Source: Rhizobacter koreensis
GTDB taxonomy: Bacteria > Pseudomonadota > Gammaproteobacteria > Burkholderiales > Burkholderiaceae_C
Assembly: GCF_013366375.1 (NCBI RefSeq)
Contig: NZ_JABWMJ010000016.1
Span: 1 to 64,000 of the forward strand
Length of the DNA: 64,000 bases
Direction of reading: 5' to 3'
Shown: positions 24,961 to 34,193 of the stretch, in pieces
Layout of the letters: every line of letters begins with the position of its first letter
How positions within the stretch are numbered: the stretch's first letter is position 1
Translations under genes and position numbers: made by a program
Notes under the pieces: generated by a model
What the model saw: the letters and a program-made list of their open reading frames with translations, nothing else
Databases searched by the model: none
Told to the model about the DNA's origin: nothing

Positions 24961-25745
24961 GCACGGACAAGCCCGTGCGCATCAGCCGCGAGGGTGGCGT
25001 CGGCGTGATCGAGCTGGCGCGCCCCGACAAGTTCAATTGCCTGTCGTTGGCGGTTCACGCAGCGATCGCCGAGGCGTTGGACGAGTTCGAGGCGCCGGGC
25101 TCGGGGGTTCGTGCTGTGCTCGTTCGGGCGCAGGGCAAGCACTTCTGCACCGGTGCCGACCTGGACGAGGTCAAGCACTTGCGCAGCCGTCCAGCCGATA
25201 TTGAGCACTTCATTCGTTACGGCCACGTGGTCTTGCAGCGCCTGGAAGCGAGTTCGCTGCCGGTGGTGGCCGCTTGCCAGGGCCTGGCGCTGGCAGGAGG
25301 CAGCGAGCTGATGATGGCCTGCGACGTGGTCTTCGCGTCCAGCGACTTCAGGTTCGGGGATCAGCACGCGCAGTATGGCCTGGTACCGGGCTGGGGCGGA
25401 TCGCAGCGCCTGCCGCGCATCGTGGGCGTGCGGCGCGCGCTGGACCTATTCTACAGCGCGCGCTGGATCGACGCGTCGACAGCCTTCGCCTGGGGCTTGG
25501 TGAACTACGTCGTCGAACCCGACAAGCTGGCGGAGGTTTCGATGGCGTACTGCGCCCAACTCGCTTCGCGCAGCCGTATCGGTCTGGCAACCATGAAGCA
25601 CCTGGCGCGGCAGGGCCTCGACCAGCCGCTGAACGAGGGGCTGGAGCTGGAGCAGGTGCGGATCTCCCGCGAACTGCTCAACGACGATGTCTCCGAGGGC
25701 CTGGCCGCCTTCGAAGCGCGCCGGCCACCTGTCTTCAAGTCGTGA
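24957..25745 (+). CDS. crotonase-family protein lacking both hydratase glutamates
   Basis: A 262-residue crotonase fold: oxyanion segments HFCTGAD (62-68) and QGLALAGGSELMMACD, and PGWGGSQRLPR. At the first catalytic Glu position it has His137 (FGDQHAQYG), and at the second Asp163 (RRALDLFYS). It is therefore not a standard enoyl-CoA hydratase; a hydrolase, isomerase or lyase reaction, or a hydration with altered chemistry, is possible. In this operon the expected job is hydration of the carboxylated enoyl-CoA before the lyase step, as AtuE or LiuC do. Confidence 0.85.
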   Translation: MSTDKPVRISREGGVGVIELARPDKFNCLSLAVHAAIAEALDEFEAPGSGVRAVLVRAQGKHFCTGADLDEVKHLRSRPADIEHFIRYGHVVLQRLEASSLPVVAACQGLALAGGSELMMACDVVFASSDFRFGDQHAQYGLVPGWGGSQRLPRIVGVRRALDLFYSARWIDASTAFAWGLVNYVVEPDKLAEVSMAYCAQLASRSRIGLATMKHLARQGLDQPLNEGLELEQVRISRELLNDDVSEGLAAFEARRPPVFKS

Positions 25746-25794
25746 CAGGCGGGGCGGGGTTGCAATCGCCCGGCCGTCCATTTGTACTCTATCA

Positions 25795-27402
25795 ATGACC
25801 ATCCTCGTACCCCGAGCGTCAACCAGCGATGCCGAGTTCCAGGCCAACCGCTCGGCCTATGAGTCGCTGATCTCGACCTTGCATGAGCGCCGCCGGCAGG
25901 CGCTGGCAGGCGGCCCGGAAAAGGCACGCGAAAAGCACCTCGCGCGCAACAAGATCCTGCCGCGCGACCGCGTCGAGGTGCTGTTGGATCCTGGTTCGCC
26001 GTTTCTCGAGCTCGGGATGCTGGCGGGCGAGGGGCTCTATGAAGGCGTGCCCCCGGGTGCGAGCATCATCACCGGCATCGGTCTGATCAATGGCCGGCCG
26101 TGCATGGTGATCGCCAACGACGCCACCGTGAAGGGCGGCACCTACTACGGCATGACATGCAAGAAGCACGTGCGCGCGCAGCAGATCGCCTGGGCGCACC
26201 GGCTGCCGTGCGTGACGCTCGTCGACAGCGGTGGCGCCTTCCTGCCTGACATGTCCAACATCTTCCCCGACGTCGGGCAGTTCGGCAGCATCTTCAACAA
26301 CCAGGTCCGCATGTCCGCCGAGGGCATCCAGCAGATCGCGGTGGTCCTCGGGCCCTGCACGGCGGGTGGTGCGTACATCCCGGCGCTTTGCGACGAGATC
26401 GTGATCGTCAAGGAACAGGGCTACATGTACCTCGGCGGCCCCGAGTTGACCTTTGCCGCCACCGGCGAGACGGTCGACGGCGAGTCGCTCGGTGGCGCAC
26501 AGATGCATTGCAGCGTCAGCGGCGTGACCGACCACATCGCCAGCGACGACCGCCATGCGCTGGCACTCACGCGTGAGGTTTTGCGTGAACTGGGCGAGCC
26601 GCCCAGGCCGCGCTGGACCAAGCTGCCCAGCCGACCGCCGCGGCACGACCCGCGGGAGATCCATGGCCTCATCAGCCGCGACCCGAAGATCCCGACCGAT
26701 ACGCGCGAGATCCTGGCCCGGCTGGTCGACGACAGCCGCTTCCAGGAGTTCAAGCCGCTGTACGGCGACACGCTGCTGACGGGCTTCGCGCGCATCCACG
26801 GCCACGAGATCGGGATCCTCGCCAACCAGGGCGTGCTGTTCCCGGAAAGCGCGATGAAGGCGGCGCACTTCATCGACCTGTGCTGCCAGCGCGACATCCC
26901 GCTGTTGTTCCTGGCCGACGTGACCGGCTTCATGGTCGGCCGCGCCGCCGAGCAGGCCGGCATCGCGAAGGCAGGCGCGAAGATGATCACCGCGATGGCG
27001 TCGGCCAACGTTCCGAAGTACACGATCCTCATCGGCGCGTCCTACGGCGCAGGCTATCTGGCCATGTGCGGTCGTCCGTTCAATCCCACGGCCATGTTCG
27101 CCTGGCCCAATGCTCGCGCCGCGATCATGGGCCCCGAGCAGGCGGCCACCGTGATGGCGCTGGTGCGCCGGCAGATCAACAAGACCGAAGGGCGTGAGTG
27201 GACGCCCGAGGAGGAGGAGGCCTTCAAGCGGCCGGTGCGCAAGATCTACGAGGACTTTCAGCCGGCGGACAACTTCTCGTCCAATCTTTGGGTCGACGGC
27301 ATCATCGCGCCCACCGAGACGCGCGACGTGATGGGCCTCATGCTCGACCTGGCCTCCCGGACTGCGGCCAAACCCACGCCTTTCGGCGTGTTCCGCTTCT
27401 GA
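25795..27402 (+). CDS. acyl-CoA carboxylase beta (carboxyltransferase) subunit, set 1
   Basis: A 535-residue carboxyltransferase subunit of the methylcrotonyl/geranyl/propionyl-CoA carboxylase family. The N domain has KGGTYYGMTCKKHVRAQ, DSGGAFLPDMSNIFPD and GPCTAGGAYIPAL; the C domain has DVTGFMVG and GASYGAGYLAMCGR. ATG 25795 fits the family start; the frame runs back into the preceding gene. With the biotin subunit 10 bases downstream and the lyase-like gene after it, it should carboxylate the gamma-methyl of a 3-methyl-2-enoyl-CoA. Differences from typical methylcrotonyl-CoA carboxylase around the active site (FGSIFNNQVRMSAEG) leave the substrate open. Confidence 0.92.
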   Translation: MTILVPRASTSDAEFQANRSAYESLISTLHERRRQALAGGPEKAREKHLARNKILPRDRVEVLLDPGSPFLELGMLAGEGLYEGVPPGASIITGIGLINGRPCMVIANDATVKGGTYYGMTCKKHVRAQQIAWAHRLPCVTLVDSGGAFLPDMSNIFPDVGQFGSIFNNQVRMSAEGIQQIAVVLGPCTAGGAYIPALCDEIVIVKEQGYMYLGGPELTFAATGETVDGESLGGAQMHCSVSGVTDHIASDDRHALALTREVLRELGEPPRPRWTKLPSRPPRHDPREIHGLISRDPKIPTDTREILARLVDDSRFQEFKPLYGDTLLTGFARIHGHEIGILANQGVLFPESAMKAAHFIDLCCQRDIPLLFLADVTGFMVGRAAEQAGIAKAGAKMITAMASANVPKYTILIGASYGAGYLAMCGRPFNPTAMFAWPNARAAIMGPEQAATVMALVRRQINKTEGREWTPEEEEAFKRPVRKIYEDFQPADNFSSNLWVDGIIAPTETRDVMGLMLDLASRTAAKPTPFGVFRF

Positions 27403-27412
27403 GGCCCCCATC

Positions 27413-29437
27413 ATGCAACGCATCAACAAGGTTCTGATCGCCAATCGCGGCGAGATTGCCTGCCGCATCGCGCGCACCTGCCGCCGCCTCGGCCTGAAAG
27501 TCGCCACGGTCCACTCGGCCGCCGACCGCCATGCGCGCCACGTGCGCGAGATCGGTGAATCCGTCGAACTCGGCGCTGCCGCTCCCGCCGACAGCTACCT
27601 GCGCATCGACGCAATCGTCGCGGCGGCCAAGCGGGTGGGGGCCGACGCCGTGCATCCGGGTTTCGGATTTGTCTCGGAGAACCCCGAGTTCGTGCGCGCG
27701 CTCGACGCTGCCGGCCTCGTTTTCATCGGTCCGACCGCGGAGACGATGGAACGTCTGGGCGGTAAGGCGCAGGCCAAGCTCGAGGCTGCTTCGGTGGGGG
27801 TGCCTGTCGTGCCCGGCAGCCGGGGAGGCATCAGCGACGCGGCGGCCGTGGCGTCGACGGTGCAGGGCATGCCGCTGCCGGTGCTGCTCAAGGCGGTGGC
27901 CGGCGGTGGCGGCCGCGGCATGGCGGTCATCGAATCGCTCGACGGCTTGCAGACCCGCATCGAAAGCGCGATGCGCGAAGCCGGGAAGGCCTTCGGCAAC
28001 GGCGAGATGATCGTCGAACGATATTTGCCGCGTGTGCGCCACATCGAGGTGCAGGTCGCCGGCGACGGCCATGGCCGCGCCATCCACCTCTACGAGCGCG
28101 AGTGCACGCTGCAACGCCGCCACCAGAAGGTCATCGAAGAGGCGCCGAGCGCAGGGCTGCCGATGGCCTTGCGCGAGCGACTGCTGGCCGACGCCGTCAA
28201 ACTCGCCGAGGCGGTGCGCTACCGAGGGCTGGGCACGGTCGAGTTCGTGGTTGCCGGCGACGAGTACTTCTTTCTCGAGGTCAACCCGCGGCTGCAGGTC
28301 GAGCATCCGGTGACGGAGGAGGTCACCGGCCTGGACCTGGTCGAACTGCAACTGCGCATCGCAGACACCGGTGCGTTGCCGCTGGCGCAGTCCGATGTGC
28401 GCTGCGATGGCCATGCCTTCGAGGCGCGCCTGTGTGCAGAAGATCCTGCTGCCGGTTTCCTGCCCACCACGGGCCGCCTCGAGCGTGTCGACTTCGGCCG
28501 TTCCGCGGTACGTGTCGAGGCGGGGGTCGACAGCGGCGACGAGGTTTCTCCGTACTACGACTCGATGATCGCCAAGCTGATCGCCAGCGGGTCCGACCGC
28601 GATTCGGCACGGCGCGCACTGGCCGCAGGCCTGCGCGACACCACGGTCATCGGTCTGACGACCAATCTGCAGTTCCTGCACGAGCTGCTGCACTGGCCGC
28701 AGACGCGCGATGCGAGTTTCCACACTCGGCTCATCGACGAAAGCACTGCCGCGGCCACGGCCACGCCGGTGACGGCGGCCGAGCCGATCGAACACGTTGC
28801 TGCTGCAGCCCTTCACTGGTTGCAGCGTGAGCGCGCCCTGGCGCCTGAACTGGGCTGCTGGAGCGAGGCCGGCAGTTTCACCGGCTGGCGGCTGGGCGTG
28901 AGCACTGTCGCGGTCGCCCCGCTGCCGAGCGTCGTGCTGTCCGCCGGCCAGGCGCAGTGGCCGGTTCGATGTTCCGCGCCGGCGACCGACGGCACAGTGC
29001 AGCTGTTGCTCGCCGAGCAGTCCGTGGCCGCGGCCTTGCATGTGCCGGCGGCGCTGGCATCCGGGCGCCGCCTGCTGCATGTTGGTCAACGGGTGATCGA
29101 GGTGGCCGTGGCCGAGGTTGCGGCGGGCATCGAGGTCGTCAGCGCGCTCGGGCGCAGCGTCTTTGGCTGCACGCCCTACCTCGGCGGTGCGCTGGGCGAA
29201 GAGGGTGCCGGCGGCGCCCTGCTCGCACCGATGATGGGCAAGGTGGTGGCGCTGAAGGCGGCCCCCGGCGATGCGGTGGGTGCAGGCCAGACGGTGATCG
29301 TGCTGGAGTCTATGAAGATGGAGCTGCATGTGAGCGCGCCAATCGATGGAACGCTGACGCTGCTGAACTGCGCGGTCGGCGACATGGTGGAGCGCCACCA
29401 AAGACTGGCCGAGGTCACCCCGGCCGCGACGTCCTGA
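27413..29437 (+). CDS. acyl-CoA carboxylase alpha (biotin carboxylase/carrier) subunit, set 1
   Basis: A 674-residue protein with a biotin carboxylase domain (about 1-450: LIANRGEIACRI, KAVAGGGGRGM, EVNPRLQVEHPVTEEVTGLDLVE), a linking BT-type domain, and a biotin carrier domain at the C terminus with the biotinylated Lys in LESMKMELHV (about 630). It charges biotin with bicarbonate at the expense of ATP and hands it to the beta subunit encoded just upstream. The size matches methylcrotonyl- and geranyl-CoA carboxylase alpha chains. Confidence 0.95.
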   Translation: MQRINKVLIANRGEIACRIARTCRRLGLKVATVHSAADRHARHVREIGESVELGAAAPADSYLRIDAIVAAAKRVGADAVHPGFGFVSENPEFVRALDAAGLVFIGPTAETMERLGGKAQAKLEAASVGVPVVPGSRGGISDAAAVASTVQGMPLPVLLKAVAGGGGRGMAVIESLDGLQTRIESAMREAGKAFGNGEMIVERYLPRVRHIEVQVAGDGHGRAIHLYERECTLQRRHQKVIEEAPSAGLPMALRERLLADAVKLAEAVRYRGLGTVEFVVAGDEYFFLEVNPRLQVEHPVTEEVTGLDLVELQLRIADTGALPLAQSDVRCDGHAFEARLCAEDPAAGFLPTTGRLERVDFGRSAVRVEAGVDSGDEVSPYYDSMIAKLIASGSDRDSARRALAAGLRDTTVIGLTTNLQFLHELLHWPQTRDASFHTRLIDESTAAATATPVTAAEPIEHVAAAALHWLQRERALAPELGCWSEAGSFTGWRLGVSTVAVAPLPSVVLSAGQAQWPVRCSAPATDGTVQLLLAEQSVAAALHVPAALASGRRLLHVGQRVIEVAVAEVAAGIEVVSALGRSVFGCTPYLGGALGEEGAGGALLAPMMGKVVALKAAPGDAVGAGQTVIVLESMKMELHVSAPIDGTLTLLNCAVGDMVERHQRLAEVTPAATS

Positions 29438-29449
29438 GGGAGAACCAAG

Positions 29450-30403
29450 ATGTCCATGCTGCCGCGACGCGTCGAGTTTCACGAGGAAGGCCCGCGCGAG
29501 GGTTTCCAGATGGAGAAGGGAACCTATCCGCTGGACGATCGGTTGGCCCTGATCGATGCGCTGGCCGCCTCAGGCCTCAGGCAGGTTCAGTGCGCCTCGT
29601 TCGTCAGCCCGCGCGCCGTGCCGCAGATGGCCGACTCGCCCGAGCTGTTCGCCAGGCTGCGCAAGCGGCCCGGTACGCGCTACACGGGGCTGTGGCTGAA
29701 CGAGAGCGGCTTCGAGCGTGCGCGCGCCTGCGACAACATCGACATCGACGGCAAGGTGGTGTTCTACGTCACCGAGCCCTTCTCGCAGCGCAACAACAAC
29801 TGCAGCGTGGCCGAGAACCGCGAGCGCCAGCTGGCGTGGATCGACCGCTACATCGCGTTGGGCATTCCGTTCGAGCAGGCCTACGTCGTCACCGCCTTCG
29901 GCTGCAACCTCGGCGGGCCGGTCCCGGTGTCGGCCGTCACCGATGTCGTGCGCTGGCTGGTCGACGCCTGCGCCGATCGTCGCATTCGGTTCCCGGCGTT
30001 CTACCTCGCTGACACGATGGGCTGGGCCAACCCGGAGGAGATCAAGCGCCGCATCGGTGCCGTGCGCGAGTTGGTGCCGCAGGCGCGCATCGGTCTGCAC
30101 CTGCACGACACGCGCGGCGTGGGCGGTGCCAACGTCTATGCCGCGATGCAGATGGGTGTTGACTTGTTCGACAGCTCGGTGGCGGGCCTGGGCGGTTGCC
30201 CTTTCGCCGGCCACAAGCACGGCGGCGCAGCAGGCAACATCTGCACGGAGGACATGGCCTTCATGTGCGAAGAAATGGGCGTCGACACCGGGCTCGACCT
30301 CGAGCAGCTCGTCGAGGCTGCCCGTCTGGCCGAACGCATCATCGGTCGGCCGCTCAACGGTCGGCTGATGCGCAGCGGCACGCTTGCCGCGATGCGCTGC
30401 TGA
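29450..30403 (+). CDS. hydroxymethylglutaryl-CoA lyase-like protein
   Basis: A 317-residue TIM-barrel lyase of the HMG-CoA lyase/DRE-TIM family. SFVSPRAVPQMAD, metal-binding HLHD, and AGLGGCPFAGHKHGGAAGN with the catalytic-loop Cys and metal Asn are present. The active-site GPRDGLQ reads GPREGFQ, so the catalytic/metal Asp next to the Arg is a Glu and the neighbouring Leu is Phe. It should release acetyl-CoA or acetate from a 3-hydroxy-3-alkylglutaryl-CoA. The changes hint at a substrate bigger than HMG-CoA, such as the hydroxy-isohexenylglutaryl-CoA of acyclic terpene degradation (inference). It follows the carboxylase alpha gene by 12 bases. Confidence 0.88.
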   Translation: MSMLPRRVEFHEEGPREGFQMEKGTYPLDDRLALIDALAASGLRQVQCASFVSPRAVPQMADSPELFARLRKRPGTRYTGLWLNESGFERARACDNIDIDGKVVFYVTEPFSQRNNNCSVAENRERQLAWIDRYIALGIPFEQAYVVTAFGCNLGGPVPVSAVTDVVRWLVDACADRRIRFPAFYLADTMGWANPEEIKRRIGAVRELVPQARIGLHLHDTRGVGGANVYAAMQMGVDLFDSSVAGLGGCPFAGHKHGGAAGNICTEDMAFMCEEMGVDTGLDLEQLVEAARLAERIIGRPLNGRLMRSGTLAAMRC

Positions 30404-30420
30404 ACCGGTCACCGGCTCCG

Positions 30421-31677
30421 ATGGCACAGAGCGGGGATTCCGCAGAATCGCCTCCGCCGCCGATTCACCCGCCCGAGTCGGCCGAGGCTTGGGTCGGGCC
30501 CTTGGTGGCCATGCTTGTGGTGCAGACGGCCGTATCGTTCCTGTCGCGCATTCCGCCGACGCTTGCACCGACATTGGGGCCCCGCGTCGGCTGGCCGGCC
30601 GAGAGCGTCGGCTACCTGACGGCGCTGATCTCGGGCGGCTCCATCTTCGTGTTGCTGCTCGCCGCGCCACTGCAGCGTCGCCTCGGCTCGATGCGCACCT
30701 TGCAGATAGGCATGGCGCTCGGCGTCGCCGGCGCGCTGCTGTGCGCGCTGCCGTCGGCCGGGGCACCGGTGGTGGGCTCGCTGATCATCGGCCTGTCGAT
30801 CGGCCCGCCGTCGACGGCCGGGATGGACGTGTTGCAGCGCTATGCGCCGCCAAGCCACCGTAATCTGCTGTTCTCCGTCAAGCAGGCCGGCGTGCCGCTG
30901 GGCGGCGTGGCGGCGGGCCTGCTTCTCCCGGGTGCGGCGCAATGGCTCGGGTTGGAAGGGGCCATCCTGGTGGCGGCCGCGTTGGGTGCAGCCGCGCTGT
31001 CGGCGGTGCAACCATGGCGGCGGCGAGTCGATGCGCAACGGGACCGGACGCTGCGGCTGCGCTGGCGGCACTTCGGCTCCATGGATGCCCTGCGCCGCCC
31101 GCTGCAGACGCTCGTCGCCATGCCCGGCATGCGCCGCATGGGGATCGTCGGAGGATGCCTGGCGACGGGGCAGAGCACTTGGTTCGCGTTTCTCGTGACC
31201 TACCTCGTCTCGCAATTGGGATGGTCGCTGGTGGCGGCCGGGGGGCAGTTCGCGCTCATGCAGACGGTCAGCGTGCTCGGGCGACCGCTGGCCGGCTTCG
31301 CCTCGGACAGGCTCGGCGACGGCCTGCGCGTACTGCGCTGGATGGCCGCCGCGTCGGCGTTGACCACGCTCGCGTTCGCGTTCTGCACACCTGCCTGGCC
31401 AGCCTGGGCGGTGGTGACGCTGTCGGTGCTCGGTGGTTTGACGGTGGCGAGCTGGAACGGCGTCCTGTTTGCAGAAATGGCCCGCATTGCACCGCGTGAG
31501 TCGCTCAACGAAGCCATGGCCGGTGCGACCTTGCTCCTGCTGATCGCCTATGTGATGGCCGCCGTGCTGTTCAGCGTCGTCCTGGCTGTCGGAGGTGGCT
31601 ACCGGCTCGCGTTCGTCATGGTCGCGGCGCTGACGAGCGTCGCGCTTTGGCCGCTGACCACGCAAGCACACCCCTAA
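30421..31677 (+). CDS. major facilitator superfamily transporter
   Basis: A 418-residue MFS protein with about 12 hydrophobic helices, a basic loop between helices 2 and 3 (PLQRRLGSMRTLQ), and a second-half counterpart GRPLAGFASDRLGDGLR. It is encoded 17 bases after the lyase gene, so it is in the same operon and probably moves the pathway substrate or a product across the inner membrane. Its TAA stop is inside the operator at 31674-31687. Confidence 0.85.
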   Translation: MAQSGDSAESPPPPIHPPESAEAWVGPLVAMLVVQTAVSFLSRIPPTLAPTLGPRVGWPAESVGYLTALISGGSIFVLLLAAPLQRRLGSMRTLQIGMALGVAGALLCALPSAGAPVVGSLIIGLSIGPPSTAGMDVLQRYAPPSHRNLLFSVKQAGVPLGGVAAGLLLPGAAQWLGLEGAILVAAALGAAALSAVQPWRRRVDAQRDRTLRLRWRHFGSMDALRRPLQTLVAMPGMRRMGIVGGCLATGQSTWFAFLVTYLVSQLGWSLVAAGGQFALMQTVSVLGRPLAGFASDRLGDGLRVLRWMAAASALTTLAFAFCTPAWPAWAVVTLSVLGGLTVASWNGVLFAEMARIAPRESLNEAMAGATLLLLIAYVMAAVLFSVVLAVGGGYRLAFVMVAALTSVALWPLTTQAHP

Positions 31678-31687
31678 CGAATGTTTG
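31674..31687. promoter_or_regulatory. candidate TetR operator, CTAAC-N4-GTTTG
   Basis: CTAAC GAAT GTTTG overlaps the stop codon of the MFS gene and lies 109 bases upstream of the second carboxylase set at 31796. TTGACT at its right edge parallels the site at 23630. It implies a separate promoter for the 31796-44861 operon. Confidence 0.65.
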
Positions 31688-31795
31688 ACTGACGTAAGAT
31701 GCCCGTTCGAACCACCCGCTTGACGCGAAGGCCCTCGTCATGAACTTGTCTGCTGTGACCAAGCCGAACGCGCGCTATACCACCGGGCCGTCGAC

Positions 31796-33385
31796 ATGGC
31801 GTTGATCACGAGCCGCTTCGTCGCTGGCGAGGATCAGGCGTCGGAGCGCCACGGGCGGCAGCAGCTTTCGCTGCTGCGCGAGCGCCTCGCGCTGGTGGCC
31901 GTCGGCGGTCGTGATGCGCACATCGAGCGCCACCGCGCGCGCGGCAAGTTGCTGGCGCGCGAACGCATCGACTTCGCGTGCGACGACGGCACGGCATTCC
32001 TGGAGCTCTCGCCGCTGGCTGCCTGGGGACAGTACGGCAACGAGGTGCCGGCCGCGGGCATCGTCACCGGCGTCGGTATCGTCGCCGGTCAGCCATGCAT
32101 GTTCATCGCCAACGACGCCACGGTGAAGGGCGGCTCCTTCTTCCACGAGACGGTCAAGAAGCACCGCCGCGCGCAGAAGATCGCCTGGCGGCTGCGGCTG
32201 CCGGTGCTCTATCTCGTGGACTGCGGCGGCGCCTTCCTGCCCGAGCAGGATCGTGTGTTCCCGGATCGCGACCACTTCGGCAACAACTTCTTCCAGCAGT
32301 GCCGCATGTCGCAGGACGGCGTGCCGCAGATCTCCGCCGTGTTCGGCGGCTGCACGGCCGGCGGCGCCTACATTCCGGCGCTGTCGGACGAGGTGATCAT
32401 GGTGCGCGGCAACGCGCGCATCCACCTCGGCGGCCCCTCGATCGTGAAGATCGCGATCAACGAAACCGTCGATGGGGAGACGCTGGGCGGCGCGGCGATG
32501 CACACCTTGGTCTCGGGCGTGAACGACCACCTGGCCGACGACGAGCCGCAGGCGCTGGCGCGCCTGCGCGAGATCGTCGCCAGCCTGCCGGCGGCGGCGC
32601 TGCCGGCACCGCCGCTGGCGCCGCGTCCGCCGCTGTACGACACGGCCGAACTCGACGCCCTGGTGCCGGCAGACCCCAAGCAGCCCTACGACGCGCGCGA
32701 GATCATCGCGCGCTTGGTCGATGGCAGCGAGTGGCACGAATTCAAGCCCGACTGGGGTGCCCAGCTCGTCACCGGCTTCGGCAGCATCCACGGCCATCCG
32801 GTCGGCATCCTCGGCAACAACGGGGCGCTCGTCGCCGAGGCGGCCCTGAAGGGCACGCACTTCATCGAGCTGGCCAACCAGCGCGGCGTGCCTCTGCTGT
32901 TTCTGCAGAACATCGCCGGCTTCATGGTCGGCAGCGAGGCCGAGCGCGCCGGGATCGCCAAGCACAGTGCGAACATGGTCTACGCCGTGTCATGCGCACG
33001 CGTGCCCAAACTCACACTGATCGTCGGCGGCTCCTACGGCGCGGGCAACTACGGCATGTGCGGGCGTGGCTTCGAGCCCGAGTTCCTGTTCGCTTGGCCG
33101 AGCGCGCAGGTGGCGACGATGAGCGCCGACATCGCCAGCAACGTGATGCTGGAACTCGCACGCTCCAACCTGCGCGGCCCGGCCGACGAGGCACGCTTGG
33201 CGGAAACGGAACGTGCGGTGCGCGAGCAGTACGCGCGCCAATCGGATCCTTACTACGCCACCTCGCGGCTGTGGGACGACGGCCTGATTGCCCCGTCGTC
33301 CTCGCGCGACGTGCTGGGCCTGGCGCTCGCACTGTGCGCGCGCCGCCCAATCCGCAAGACGGCGACCCCTGTCTATCGCATGTGA
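31796..33385 (+). CDS. acyl-CoA carboxylase beta (carboxyltransferase) subunit, set 2
   Basis: A 529-residue carboxyltransferase subunit with KGGSFFHETVKKHRRAQ, DCGGAFLPEQDRVFPDRDHFG, GGCTAGGAYIPAL, NIAGFMVGSEAER and GGSYGAGNYGMCGR. It keeps more of the methylcrotonyl-CoA carboxylase pattern (EQD-VFPDR-HFG) than the set 1 subunit, but HLGGPSIVKIAINETVDGETLGG is unusual. Together with the hydratase, alpha subunit and isovaleryl-type dehydrogenase that follow, it resembles the leucine (liu) gene order, although no lyase is in this operon. A short 21-codon frame ends just inside its start. Confidence 0.92.
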   Translation: MALITSRFVAGEDQASERHGRQQLSLLRERLALVAVGGRDAHIERHRARGKLLARERIDFACDDGTAFLELSPLAAWGQYGNEVPAAGIVTGVGIVAGQPCMFIANDATVKGGSFFHETVKKHRRAQKIAWRLRLPVLYLVDCGGAFLPEQDRVFPDRDHFGNNFFQQCRMSQDGVPQISAVFGGCTAGGAYIPALSDEVIMVRGNARIHLGGPSIVKIAINETVDGETLGGAAMHTLVSGVNDHLADDEPQALARLREIVASLPAAALPAPPLAPRPPLYDTAELDALVPADPKQPYDAREIIARLVDGSEWHEFKPDWGAQLVTGFGSIHGHPVGILGNNGALVAEAALKGTHFIELANQRGVPLLFLQNIAGFMVGSEAERAGIAKHSANMVYAVSCARVPKLTLIVGGSYGAGNYGMCGRGFEPEFLFAWPSAQVATMSADIASNVMLELARSNLRGPADEARLAETERAVREQYARQSDPYYATSRLWDDGLIAPSSSRDVLGLALALCARRPIRKTATPVYRM

Positions 33386-33387
33386 CC

Positions 33388-34185
33388 ATGACCCCACCCG
33401 CATTACAGACTCTGTTGCTCGATGTCGACGCCCGCGGAGTCGCGCGCCTGACGCTGAACCGCCCCGACACCCACAACGCGCTCAACGCCACGTTGATCGC
33501 GGAGCTGAAGAAGGCCGCCGACTGGCTCGCGGGAGAGAAGGGCTTGCGTGCGGTCGTGCTCACGGGCGCCGGGGCCACCTTCTGCGCCGGCGGCGACCTC
33601 GGCTGGATGCAGCAGAACATGAAGAAGACGCGCGAGCAGCGCGTGGCCGAGAGCTTCGAGCTGGCGTTGATGTTGCGTGCGCTCAACGAGCTGCCGATGC
33701 CGCTGATCGGCCGGGTCAACGGGCCGGCCTATGGCGGCGGCGTGGGCATGATCTCGGTGTGCGACGTGTCCGTTGCGGTTGACACCGGCAGCTACTGCCT
33801 GACGGAAGTGCGGCTCGGGCTGATCCCGGCCAACATCTCCCCTTACGTCGTCGCGCGCATGGGCGAGGCGAACGCGCGCCGCACCTTTCTCACTGCCAAG
33901 CGCATGAGCGCTGCGGAGGCGCGGCGGCTCGGCCTGGTGTCCGAGGTGGTGCCGACGGCGGAGCTTGACGCTGCGGTCGAGCGGGAGCTGGCCGATCTGC
34001 TGCAATGCGCCCCCGGTGCGGTGGCGGCCACCAAGAAGCTGGTGACCTACGTGGACAGCCACGACCTGCCCACGAGCATGATCTACGGCGCGGACAAGCT
34101 GGCCGACGCCTGGGAGACCGACGAAGGGCGCGAGGGCATCGAGGCCTTCTTCGCGAAGCGGTCGCCCGCGTGGCGCAAGCGGTGA
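33388..34185 (+). CDS. methylglutaconyl-CoA hydratase-type crotonase (LiuC-like)
   Basis: A 265-residue crotonase. The segments TFCAGGDLGWMQQNMKK, NGPAYGGGVGMISVCD and TEVRLGLIPANISPYVV are characteristic of the 3-methylglutaconyl-CoA hydratase branch, which hydrates the carboxylated enoyl-CoA before the lyase step. It lies between carboxylase beta (stop 2 bases upstream) and alpha genes, as in liu and atu clusters. An isohexenylglutaconyl-CoA hydratase role is equally possible. Confidence 0.9.
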   Translation: MTPPALQTLLLDVDARGVARLTLNRPDTHNALNATLIAELKKAADWLAGEKGLRAVVLTGAGATFCAGGDLGWMQQNMKKTREQRVAESFELALMLRALNELPMPLIGRVNGPAYGGGVGMISVCDVSVAVDTGSYCLTEVRLGLIPANISPYVVARMGEANARRTFLTAKRMSAAEARRLGLVSEVVPTAELDAAVERELADLLQCAPGAVAATKKLVTYVDSHDLPTSMIYGADKLADAWETDEGREGIEAFFAKRSPAWRKR

Positions 34186-34193
34186 GCGGGGCA

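Noticed and set aside
30409..31671. Long leftward open frame opposite the MFS gene
   Set aside because: It is an antisense shadow of the high-GC MFS gene; the composition is Arg/His/Gln-rich with no domain pattern, while the forward frame is a clear transporter.
31740..31805. 21-codon open frame beginning at ATG 31740 and overlapping the start of the carboxylase beta gene
   Set aside because: It could be a coupled leader, but it has no clear ribosome binding site and its sequence has no recognisable attenuation feature, so it was not listed as a gene.
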